Origin: Glandiceps talaboti
Lineage: Eukaryota; Hemichordata; Enteropneusta; Spengelidae
NCBI RefSeq assembly: GCF_964340395.1
Contig: NC_135568.1
Location: 20,036,581-20,100,580, forward strand
Reading direction: 5' to 3'
Length of the DNA: 64,000 bases
Below are positions 33,769 to 43,743 of the stretch, piece after piece; positions within the stretch are counted from its first letter, which is position 1; each line of letters begins with the position of its first letter. The notes under the pieces are model-generated. The model did no database searches. It was not told the DNA's origin and saw nothing but the letters and a program-made list of their open reading frames with translations. Made by a program: the position numbers and the translations under genes.

Positions 33769-34653
33769 TAAGTATATGTTATTTGCCAAATACCGTTCCA
33801 TATCTTGCTGCGAGAGGTAATTTTTTCTGGTATAACGGAGAGCCGGAGGCGAGCCGTTATACCAGAAAAATTACCTCGAGCAGCAAGATGTGGAACAGTA
33901 TTTGGCAAATAACATACTTATACGTCACCTGCGACTATGAATTCATTTTTGAATGTCTAAAAATGCTGTTTCATGTTAAAATAAAATCACTTCCGCGTTA
34001 TACTGTCGAGCGTAGTATCATGCACCTCTCTGATAACTGCAATACGGTTGTTTACATGTCAGCCTTAACTTTATCGTCCAATCAGAGTGCGCGTTTGCTC
34101 AGTAGTATGACGTAATGTTTACTATTTGCATATCACTCAGCGATATATTGAAACTTATAACCATCAGCTGAAAAATGAGTGCGTCTTTGTTTTGCGTACT
34201 GTATTCCATTAAATGTACATAAATGTTCGTGATATGTTTTGTTGTTCTAGTTAAGCAAAAATTACACCCTCTGTGGTGGTAATTTTCATATCCTTCATAA
34301 ATTTAGGAGTTCATGTTTACGATCGCGTGACGACCGCGAGTTCGCCGTCACTGGACTTTCACGGTTGTGTGTGGAATTTTTGACTATTTCCCTGTGACAC
34401 GAAAAGTACAGTTCAAAGACTTGTTACAATGTATACAACGGTGATATTTTGTTCGGTTGACAACAAATTTGGCATTGGAAATGCTGGTTATAGCTGTATT
34501 TTTAGTTGTCTGCTAGATTTGTTTACAAGGGGACGTGCAGTGATCACGTGATACAACAAGCAAAAATACGGCTGTTGGTGAAAAATACGCCTGTGTATCT
34601 GCAGGGCTCTCGACCAATCAGAATGCGAGATTGGTGACAGGTGACGTATAAGT
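33769..34653. mobile_element. Foldback/MITE-like element with ~68-bp hairpin arms
   Basis: The left arm, 33769-33838 (taagtatatgttatttgcca ... ggtataacgg), is nearly the perfect reverse complement of 33854-33920, separated by a 15-nt loop. A second inverted pair, ACTTATACGTCACCTG at 33916-33931 and CAGGTGACGTATAAGT at 34638-34653, brackets the remaining 0.7 kb. The right flank continues gaatgtccat, as in the 59-bp unit (gaatggccat), so the insertion lies in that array. It contains no coding potential that I recognise. The nesting of one TIR element with a foldback arm is inferred. Confidence 0.7.
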
Positions 34654-35979
34654 GAATGTCCATGTCTTCAGATTTTACTAGTTTTAACCCTTGTACTGTA
34701 TGGAGTCATCCATTCCTTCTTGTGACAAAAGTCATATTCTTTGTAATTTGTGGAGATATTGAAATTATATTTTAGAATAGGGTAACCATAGTTAATACAT
34801 CCATGGTGTATCAAAGAATAAAAAAACACACCTTTTTTGTGAGGTAGACCATAAACCCTACTTTCTTGTGTGCCTATGGGCAGACCAAAGGAGTTAGAGA
34901 GAGTGGTCCTTTTGTTGTGAATGTCTGGAGGTCAGGTGACCAGGTCATATATGATGTGTTAACAAAAGGCCTTATTCTGTAAAGATAATTAGTCTTTAAA
35001 CAAACATGACTAATTCAAATTAGGAACTGAGGTGTGAAAACATGAAAGTAGCTTTACAAAGAAAGGCAACAACTTTGTTTAGTTATGTAACTGAACACAA
35101 CACAATAGAACACCCTAACCCAACCACTGCCTTGGTCTTCATTGGTCAAGGACAATAGGAAACACAATAGCAATGTCTAACTTGTAGTTTGTGCTGTCAT
35201 TGACACTGTTTGGTTTGTAACAAGCCAATGTGACACTGAATGGATCTCTCACTAGACATTACTACAGAGTCAGTCAGGTTCATGTAGAAAGTATAGATTG
35301 ATGGAAGGTAGGTTTGTACTATTAAAGCTTGCTGGAGGATCGATGGTAATATGTTTTGTAAGATTTGAAACCCAGTAGGAGTGTTGTACTTGAGATCATG
35401 ACCTTGGTGGTATGTGTTATTGTGAATGTCATCATATCAATTCTACCATCTCCCCTTATACATCCATGATTTTATGTGTTCTATCATCTACAGAACAGTG
35501 TGGGGTTAGTTTACAGTTACTATACACTATTGTAGCTGTTTGTTGGCAGTCATTTGTAAAGTTTATGCTATTAACCCTAATTAATAACCCACAGACAAGA
35601 AAAAGTGCTACACTTGCATATGTATGATCAGTCCACTCTCTTCCAACTTTTTGCCAGCAGCTCTAAGCATTACCATGGAGGTATAAGGTGAGATACCGCC
35701 ATGGCATTATAGAGCTAGAGTACCAGCCTTACCAATGTAACAGTACCAGGTTCTAGTCTTGGTCTTGTAGTGAATTAGTTTTTGGTGAATAACAGCTAGA
35801 TCCATGATTAGATTTAATGCTGGTTCCACTATGATATGACTATATAACTAGATAGTAGAAAATACAGTTTTACTAGCCAATCAAGTATGACCTCTAACCT
35901 TGCCAGTGAACCTTGCCAGTGAACATTGCCAGTGAACATTGCTTGGACCAAAGTTATGTTGATTTAACCTTGTTTGTAG
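34654..35979 (+). other. Intron sequence before exon 5
   Basis: Mostly single-copy. Three copies of a 15-17-bp motif (ttgccagtgaac) lie at about 35899-35940, just upstream of the pyrimidine-rich tract and the acceptor TTGTTTGTAG that ends at 35979. Short open frames (71 and 60 residues) are not genes. Confidence 0.65.
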
Positions 35980-36180
35980 GGACAAGAGTTGTACCAGGTG
36001 TTGGAGTCTACAGGAGTACAAATCATGGCAGACAGTCAGTATGATGCACAGACTAGAGTACAAGTATTATTGGAGTTCCTTCATGAGAAACACTTAGATT
36101 TAGAAGACGTAGCAGAACTTAGACGTGTCAAGTATGAACAGTGTGTTCAACTCAGACACTTTGAAGCTGAAGCCAATCAG
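35980..36180 (+). CDS. trio: Trio/Kalirin-family RhoGEF, spectrin-repeat exon 5
   Basis: 201 nt, phase 0-0 (67 codons), acceptor TTGTTTGTAG and donor CAG|GTGAGT. The peptide begins GQELYQVLESTGVQIMADSQ, continues YDAQTRVQVLLEFLHEKHLD, and ends LRRVKYEQCVQLRHFEAEANQ. GQ(E/D)L, TRVQ-LLEFLHEK and EQCVQLRH--AE are near-identical to the vertebrate Trio/Kalirin blocks. The ATG within the exon is not a start; the chain simply continues from QTFELLQR of the exon before. Confidence 0.95.
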
Positions 36181-36500
36181 GTGAGTACAGTTAGTGCTAG
36201 GGAGGGGATGGGGTGAGGGAGAGTGGAAAGGATGGGGTGAGGGAGAGTGGAGGGGATGGGGTGAGGGTGAGTGGAAGGGATGAGATGAGGGAATGTGGTG
36301 AGGGGGAGTGGATGGGAGGGGGTGAGGGAGAGTGGAGGGGATGAGATGAAGGAATGGGGTGAGGGAGAGTGGTGGGGATGGGGTGAGGGAGAGTGGTGGG
36401 GATGAAGGAGAGTGGAGGGGATGGGGTGAGGGAGAGTGGTGGGGATGAAGGAGAGTGGAAGGGGTGGGGATGTGAGAGAATGGGAAGATAGGGGAATTAA
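36181..36500 (+). repeat. G-rich, T/C-poor tandem repeat next to the exon 5 donor
   Basis: From about 36198 the sense strand is almost pure purine plus T, in irregular units of about 25 bp (ggggatggggtgagggagag tgg). It begins within 20 bases of the true donor. The repeated gggtgagg resembles a weak donor (G|GTGAGG), and the frequent GGG/GGGG tracts could form G-quadruplexes in the pre-mRNA. The 110-residue minus-strand Pro/Ser/His frame is an artefact. Confidence 0.9.
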
Positions 36501-36699
36501 GAACCCCATTATTATTAAGTGTATAAGTCTTGCAACATATAATTATAAAATAATTTTGAATTCCTATTTGACATTATATATTATCACTTTATGTTTTATC
36601 ATCCTTTTCGTCAAAATGGCGATGATTATGGAATACCTTTTATTTAGGAATTTAGGAAGTATACTCTGGACTGGAATATGTTACATTTTTTCTTTCCGT

Positions 36700-37858
36700 A
36701 AGGAAGGAGATATAAGAGGGCTTGAAAAGTCTGTGGTGTGTGTGTGTGTATCACCATTTTCGAAAAAACGGCTGCATGAATTCGAACGAAATTTTGTAAA
36801 TGTGTTCCTTAGGGTAATGGCAAGAACTGATTAGGTTTTGGTGAAAATTCCATTAATATTAATGACCAATTTGAGTAATCGATCGATCGGCTGGTCGCAC
36901 ATGCGCTTCGTGTTGAAAGTGCGCCACCAACGTCGATGTAAGGTAAACCATGAAGCTACAGTAATCTGTTCTACACTGAGAAAGACTCTGTTTTCAGGGG
37001 TTTCAAGTGTTTGCATTGAAATTTTCGACATACAAAGATTGATATCACAAAGTACTTGGCAGCCATTTTGTTTGCGAATTTTCCCTGTCCCTGTCAGACA
37101 TGCTTGAACAGATCTCATTCAAAGTTGGTATTAGCACAGTGTTGTATGACATACATGTGCATATCCATTTTCGTCATGATACGATCCAATATGGCTGCCT
37201 GGTAGCCATTTTGTTTGCGAATTTTCCATGTCCAAAGCCATAACTCAGACATGCTTGAACAGATCTCATTCAAAGTTGGTTTTAGCACAGTGTTGTATGA
37301 CAATTTGACATGCACGTGCATATCCATTTTCGTCATGATATGATCCAATATGGCTGCCTGGTAGCCATTTTGTTTGCGAATTTTCCATGTCCAAAGCCAT
37401 AACTCAGACATGCTTGAACAGATCTCATTCAAAGTTGGTATTAGCACAGTGTTGTATGACATACATGTGCATATCCATTTTCGTCATGATACGATCCAAT
37501 ATGGCTGCCTGGTAGCCATTTTGTTTGCAAATTTTCCATGTCCAAAGACATAACTCAGACATGCTTGAACAGGTCCCCCCCCTCTCCCTGTACCCGACCC
37601 ATCCTTTATTGTTGAATGGTTTATTCCATCACGTCATCTTGAAGAGTAGGCATGTCCCATGTCCAACGAGGAGACACAACATCAGTGGGCGTGTTCCATG
37701 TCCAACGAGCAGACACAACATATCTAAGTCTGTTTGATTTAGGTTCACAAGTGTTGTTGCATGATCAGAGTAGTGATATCAAGAAAATGACAACATAAAC
37801 TGCCAGTTCCTTAAAACCCAATCATAGTGGGGACTATGTCATTCTCAATGACTTGTTT
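36700..37858 (+). mobile_element. Dispersed repeat, copy 1, with ~173-bp internal tandem units
   Basis: It includes aacggctgcatgaattcgaa near 36770, then about three ~173-bp tandem units at roughly 37040-37560 (each with gccataactcagacatgctt and aatatggctgcctggtagcc). It ends in a tail shared with the copy at 56423-57242: gatttaggttcacaagtgtt, then aatcatagtggggactatgt. No protein is encoded; frames over it are repeat products. The 5' boundary is uncertain. It is probably a non-autonomous element family, class unknown. Confidence 0.6.
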
Positions 37859-38227
37859 GATCATGTTATATCAGATGTGAGCTATTAATACAGACTACAG
37901 TCATTATGTAATCTTTTGTGGAAATGATATATTTCATGTTGGTTGAAGACTGTCTGTCATTTTATATATTTTATCTCAAAACTAATTGAAAACTAAAGGT
38001 CATTTAATATATGATAAACAGAAAATAGTATGTAAGACATGAAATGTATGATAAACAGAACATACACATGTTGCCTGTTAATTAAAAAACCAAAAACAAA
38101 CGATAATGACTTTAACAAGACTTGAAAAGTATGACCTTAATGTCAATTTCATTACTTTAAGGTATATTTCAAACAATTGTTTAAATTACATAATGGTGAT
38201 ACTGTTATGCCAATTTGACCCTTATAG
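37859..38227 (+). other. Intron 3' segment before exon 6
   Basis: AT-rich single-copy sequence with a diverged duplicate (gtatgataaacagaa, at about 38010-38070). It ends in acceptor TTGACCCTTATAG at 38227. Confidence 0.65.
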
Positions 38228-38347
38228 GTGCTGGGTTGGATACGTAATGGAGAAGCCATGCTTTCAGCAACTGTCATACTACCAACATCACTAGAAGAAG
38301 CTGAAGAATTACAGAAAGAAAATGAACAGTTTAAACTGGCTATTGAG
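38228..38347 (+). CDS. trio: Trio/Kalirin-family RhoGEF, spectrin-repeat exon 6
   Basis: 120 nt, phase 0-0 (40 codons), between acceptor CCCTTATAG and the weak donor GAG|GTGAAT. The peptide is [20 protein letters not shown] followed by [20 protein letters not shown]. It is almost identical in pattern to the vertebrate block [12 protein letters not shown] ... SLQEAEQLQREHEQF-HAIE, and follows directly on LRHFEAEANQ. The exon is short and no long open frame marks it in the correct reading frame. Confidence 0.94.
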
Positions 38348-38813
38348 GTGAATATTGAAGTGATAAAATAAAGTAGTAAAGACAGAGTCATAAAGTTAAT
38401 ACAAGTACTTTGTAAAGAAAATGGGTTACTGTCAACACTTTAAAATGGATTGCTGTCAACACTTTAAAATGGGTTACTGTCAACACTTTAAAATGGGTTA
38501 CTGTCAACACTTTAAAATGGGTTACTGTCAACACTTTAAAATGGGTTACTGTCAACACTTTAAAATGGGTTACTGTCAACACTTTAAAATGGATTGCTGT
38601 CAACACTTTAAAAGAAATGCTTTTATGATGTATTGATATATTGAAACTCGGTCAAGGGTGGGCAAGTAGAAGAAACTGTGTTTTGGACTTTTATGTTCTG
38701 TTCTGTTCTGTTCTGTTCTGTTAATTGTTATGTTATGTTATGTTTTACATATTTATTTATTTACATCTACATCCTGTGATGTTGGCATTAATTTGTGAAT
38801 CACAGGTGCAACC
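38348..38813. repeat. 24-bp minisatellite (8 copies) and (TTCTG)n
   Basis: The 24-bp units aatgggttactgtcaacact ttaa occupy 38419-38612, with two ggattgc variants. A short (TTCTG)n/(TTATG)n run at about 38694-38745 and single-copy intron follow. Frames across it (MGYCQHFK-type) are repeat products. Confidence 0.92.
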
Positions 38814-41800
38814 ATTGGTGTGTGTGTGTTTCAATAGTCCAACCATTGGTGGATGCAGTAGTCCAACCATTGGGTGTGTTTCAATAGTCCAACCATTGGG
38901 TGTGTGTTTCAATAGTCCAACCATTGGGTGTGTTTCAATAGTCCAACCATTGGGTGTGTTTCAATAGTCCAACCATTGGTGTGTGTGTTTCAATAGTCCA
39001 ACCATTGGTGTGTGTGTTTCAATAGTCCAACCATTGGGTGTGTTTCAATAGTCCAACCATTGGTGTGTGTGTTTCAATAGTCCAACCATTGGTGTGTGTG
39101 TTTCAATAGTCCAACCATTGGTGTGTGTGTTTCAATAGTCCAACCATTGGTGTGTGAGTTTTAATAGTCCAACCATCAGTGTGTGTGTTTCAATAGTCCA
39201 ACCATTGGGTGTGTGTTTTAATAGTCCAACCATTGGGTGTGTTTCAATAGTCCAACCATTGGGTGTGTTTCAATAGTCCAACCATTGGTGTGTGTGTTTC
39301 AATAGTCCAACCATTGGTGTGTGTGTTTCAATAGTCTAACCATTGGTGTGTGTGTTTCAATAGTCCAACCATTGGGTGTGTGTTTTAATAGTCCAACCAT
39401 TGGGTGTGTTTCAATAGACCAACCATTGGTGTGTGTGTTTCAATAGTCCAACCGTTGGTGTGTGTGTTTCAATAGTCCAACCATCGGTGTGTGAGTTTCT
39501 GTAGTCCAACCATTGGTGTGTGTGTTTCAATAGTCCAACCATTGGTGAGTGTGTTTCAATAGTCCAACCATTGGTGTGTGAGTTTCAATAGTCCAACCAT
39601 TGGTGTGTGAGTTTCAATAGTCCAACCATTGGTGTGTGAGTTTCAATAGTCCAACCATTGGGTGTGTGTTTTAATAGTCCAACCATTGGGTGTGTTTCAA
39701 TAGTCCAACCATTGGTGTGTGTGTGTTTTAATAGTCTAACCATTGGTGGATGTGTGTTTCAATAGTCCAACCATTGGTGTGTGTGTTTCAATAGTCCAAC
39801 CATTGGTGTGTGTGTTTCAATAGTCCAACCATTGGTGTGTGTGTTTTAATAGTCCAACCATTGGTGTGTGTGTTTCAATAGTCCAACCATTGGGTGTGTT
39901 TCAATAGTCCAACCATTGGTGTGTGTGTTTCAATAGTCCAACCATTGGTGTGTGTGTTTTAATAGTCCAACCATTGGTGTGTGTGTTTCAATAGTCCAAC
40001 CATTGGTGTGTGAGTTTCAATAGTCCAACCATTGGGTGTGTTTCAATAGTCCAACCATTGGTGTGTGTGTTTCAATAGTCCAACCATTGGTGTGTGTGTT
40101 TCAATAGTCCAACCATTGGGTGTGTTTCAATAGTCCAACCATTGGTGTGTATGTTTCAATAGTCCAACCATTGGTGTGTATGTTTCAATAGTCCAACCAT
40201 TGGTGTGTGTGTGTTTTAATAGTCCAACCATTGGTGAGTGTGTTTCAATAGTCCAACCATTGGTGTGTGTGTTTCAATAGTCCAACCATCGGTGTGTGTG
40301 TTTCAATAGTCCAACCATTGGTGTGTGTGTTTCAATAGTCCAACCATTGGGTGTGTTTCAATAGTCCAACCATTGGGTGTGTTTCAATAGTCCAACCATT
40401 GGTGTGTGTGTTTCAATAGTCCAACCATTGGTGTGTGAGTTTCAGTAGTCCAACCATTGGTGTGTGTTTCAATAGTCCAACCATTGGTGTGTGTGTTTCA
40501 ATAGTCCAACCATTGGTGTGTGTGTTTCAATAGTCCAACCATTGGGTGTGTTTCAATAGTCCAACCATTGGGTGTGTTTCAATAGTCCAACCATTGGTGT
40601 GTGTTTCAATAGTCCAACCATTGGTGTGTGTGTTTCAATAGTCCAACCATTGGTGTGTGTGTTTCAATAGTCCAACCATTGGTGTGTGTGTTTCAATAGT
40701 CCAACCATTGGTGTGTGTGTTTCAATAGTCCAACCATTGTGTGTGAGTTTCAATAGTCCAACCATTGGTGTGTGTGTTTCAATAGTCCAACCATTGGTGT
40801 GTGAGTTTCAATAGTCCAACCATTGGGTGTGTTTCAATAGTCCAACCATTGGTGTGTGTGTTTCAATAGTCCAACCATTGGGTGTGTGTTTTAATAGTCC
40901 AACCATTGGTGTGTGTGTTTCAATAGTCCAACCATTGGTGTGTGTGTGTTTCAATAGTCCAACCATTGGTGTGTGAGTTTCAATAGTCCAACCATTGGTG
41001 TGTGAGTTTCAATAGTCTAACCATTGGTGTGTGTGTTTCAATAGTCCAACCGTTGGTGTGTGTGTTTCAATAGTCCAACCATTGGTGTGTGTGTGTTTCA
41101 ATAGTCCAACCATTGGTGTGTGTGTTTCAATAGTCCAACCATTGGTGTGTGAGTTTCAATAGTCCAACCATTGGTGTGTGTGTTTCAATAGTCCAACCAT
41201 TGGTGTGTGTGTTTCAATAGTCCAACCATTGGTGTGTGAGTTTCAATAGTCCAACCATTGGTGTGTGTGTGTTTCAATAGTCCAACCATTGGTGTGTGTG
41301 TTTCAATAGTCCAACCATTGGTGTGTGAGTTTCAATAGTCCAACCATTGGTGTGTGTGTTTCAATAGTCCAACCATTGGTGTGTGTGTTTCAATAGTCCA
41401 ACCATTGGGTGTGTGAGTTTCAATAGTCCAACCATTGGTGTGTGTGTTTCTGTAGTCCAACCATTGGTGTGTGAGTTTCAATAGTCCAACCATTGGTGGG
41501 TATGTTTCAGTAGTCCAACCATTGGTGTGTGTGTTTCAATAGTCCAACCATTGGTGTGTGAGTTTCCATAGTCCAACCATCGGTGTGTGTGTTTTAATAG
41601 TCCAACCATTGGGTGTGTTTCAATAGTCCAACCATTGGTGTGTGTGTGTTTCAATAGTCCAACCATTGGTGTGTGTGTTTCAATAGTCCAACCATTGGTG
41701 TGTGAGTTTCAATAGTCCAACCATTGGGTGTGTTTCAATAGTCCAACCATTGGTGTGTGTGTTTCAATAGTCCAACCATTGGTGTGTGTGTTTCAATAGT

Positions 41801-42600
41801 CCAACCATTGGTGTGTGAGTTTCAATAGTCCAACCATTGGTGTGTGTGTTTCAATAGTCCAACCATTGGTGTGTGTGTTTCAATAGTCCAACCATTGGTG
41901 TGTGTGTTTCAATAGTCCAACCATTGGTGTGTGTGTGTTTCAATAGTCCAACCATTGGTGTGTGTGTTTCAATAGTCCAACCATTGGTGTGTGTGTTTCA
42001 ATAGTCCAACCATTGGTGTGTGAGTTTCAATAGTCCAACCATTGGGTGTGTTTCAATAGTCCAACCATTGGTGTGTGTGTTTCAATAGTCCAACCATTGA
42101 TGTGTGTGTTTCAATAGTCCAACCATTGGTGTGTGAGTTTCAATAGTCCAACCATTGGTGTGTGTGTTTCAATAGTCCAACCATTGGTGTGTGAGTTTCA
42201 ATAGTCCAACCATTGGTGTGTGTGTTTCAATAGTCCAACCATTGGTGTGTGAGTTTCAATAGTCCAACCATTGGTGTGTGTGTTTCAATAGTCCAACCAT
42301 TGGTGTGTGTGTTTCAATAGTCCAACCATTGGTGTGTGTGTTTCAATAGTCCAACCATCGGTGTGTGAGTTTCTGTAGTCCAACCATCGGTGTGTGTGTT
42401 TCAATAGTCCAACCATTGGTGTGTGTGTTTTAATAGTCCAGCCATTGGTGTGTGAGTTTCAATAGTCCAACCATTGGTGTGTGTGTTTTAATAGTCCAGC
42501 CATCGGTGTGTGAGTTTTAATAGTCCAACCATTGGTGCGTGAGTTTCCATAGTCCAACCATCGGTGTGTTGTGAGTTTCAGTAGTCCAACCATCCGTGTG
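38814..42600. repeat. 28-bp minisatellite, about 135 copies
   Basis: Units comprise aatagtccaaccattggtgt and gtgtgtttc, varying in the number of GT pairs (22-32 bp in total) and in gtg/gag. Each carries CCAACCATTGG, with a short CCAA/TTGG dyad and an inverted CCAAT box. It fills most of the intron before exon 7 and fades out into diverged units at about 42540-42600. Confidence 0.97.
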
Positions 42601-42746
42601 TTTGTCACCACTGCATAATGAAATCATTTTATGTCCTATAAATTTTATTTGCCTCATAAAGTATGACCCACTCACATAGTACATAGTATTGTCTTCATTG
42701 CTTTCCATTCTTTTGTCATGTTTCCATTGTTTACTTCTCATTACAG
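42601..42746 (+). other. Intron 3' end before exon 7
   Basis: Single-copy AT-rich sequence ending in the pyrimidine-rich acceptor TTACTTCTCATTACAG at 42731-42746. Confidence 0.7.
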
Positions 42747-42938
42747 AAAACCCATGTTAGTGCAATACAACTTCAACAGAAAGCAGATGCCTTAATAGCA
42801 AGCAATCACTATGATCCAGAAACTATCAGACTTTGTTCTGATAACATAGAACACAGGTGGCAACAGCTGATCATCAAAGCAGAGGATAGACACAAACTGG
42901 TCAATGCTGCTGTTAATTTTTATAAAACATCAGAACAG
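42747..42938 (+). CDS. trio: Trio/Kalirin-family RhoGEF, spectrin-repeat exon 7
   Basis: 192 nt, phase 0-0 (64 codons), acceptor CTCATTACAG and donor CAG|GTAAGT. The peptide begins KTHVSAIQLQQKADALIASN, continues HYDPETIRLCSDNIEHRWQQ, and ends EDRHKLVNAAVNFYKTSEQ. It matches the vertebrate sequence KTHQSALQVQQKAEAML-ANHYD through WQQLM, EDR-KLVNAS and FYKTSEQ. No start codon is expected. One complete spectrin-repeat helix pair is encoded here. Confidence 0.96.
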
Positions 42939-43286
42939 GTAAGTCTAATTATTTAGTACATAAAGCTCCTACTCTAACTATGCTTAGCTTACCAAACTTG
43001 AAGAGAGCTATCAAGTACTTAGTATACCGTATCTCAGGTATTTTACATTAAAATGAAGGCTGGGTGTAAGAAAGTGATATGATTACTGCTAAATATACAA
43101 AATGTACAGGAGTAGCATGTGAAATATTGTCAAGACAAGAAAACAAGTCTTGACACAGGTATTATATACATTGTAGGTATTAAATATATACATGTTTTGG
43201 GGGTGCCACTCTGATTTGTTTATTGACAACTGATTGTACATAAATATAGCACATGTACATGTACAATTTGATACTTGAAGTTTTAT
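42939..43286 (+). other. Intron 5' segment after exon 7
   Basis: Single-copy AT-rich sequence after the GTAAGT donor, with no coding or RNA feature recognised. Confidence 0.6.
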
Positions 43287-43541
43287 TAGTGTGAGTGATT
43301 GTTAATTACTGGCAGTGAGTGTTTTGTACTAAGTTAGTGTGAGTGATTGTTAATTATAGGCACTGAGTGTTTTGTACTAAGTTAGTGTGAGTGATTGTTA
43401 ATTATAGGCACTGAGTGTTTTGTACTAAGTTAGTGTGAGTGATTGTTAATTATAGGCACTGAGTGTTTTGTACTAAGTTAGTGTGGGTGATTGTTAATTA
43501 TAGACACTGAGTGTTTTGTACTAAGATAGTGTTAGTGATTG
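43287..43541. repeat. 48-bp minisatellite, 5 copies
   Basis: Units comprise gtgtgagtgattgttaatta, taggcactgagtgttttgta and ctaagtta. The last unit is cut after gattgtt, where the stem-loop repeat at 43544 begins. Confidence 0.93.
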
Positions 43542-43543
43542 TT

Positions 43544-43743
43544 AGTCCCCGCGGACGAAGTCCGGAACGGGGACTTATGGATTGGGTTGTAAAAATAGGA
43601 AATAAGTCAAACTATGATGATTCCTTGGTGTGGTAACTATCAGAGTTTGACTTATTTAGTATTTCTTTCTTATCAAAATGTATATCGCGGTGAATTCTAT
43701 AGGATAATTAGTAGTCACAGTAGACTATTATCATTAAAAAAAT
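43544..43743. other. AGTCCCCG stem-loop and a second hairpin (short dispersed element)
   Basis: AGTCCCCG (43544-43551) pairs with CGGGGACT (43568-43575). Inside it CGGAC pairs with GTCCG around a GAA loop, leaving a GAA bulge. It is followed by tatggattgggtt, as in the copy at 56423. A second inverted pair, aaataagtcaaactatgat (43600-43618) and atcagagtttgacttattt (43639-43657), differs at one base. The whole looks like a truncated or short non-autonomous element inserted in the 48-bp array. Confidence 0.7.

Noticed and set aside
36388-36834. 132-residue plus-strand frame near 36436-36834
   Set aside because: It runs from the G-rich array into a dispersed repeat; no domain, homology or splice context.
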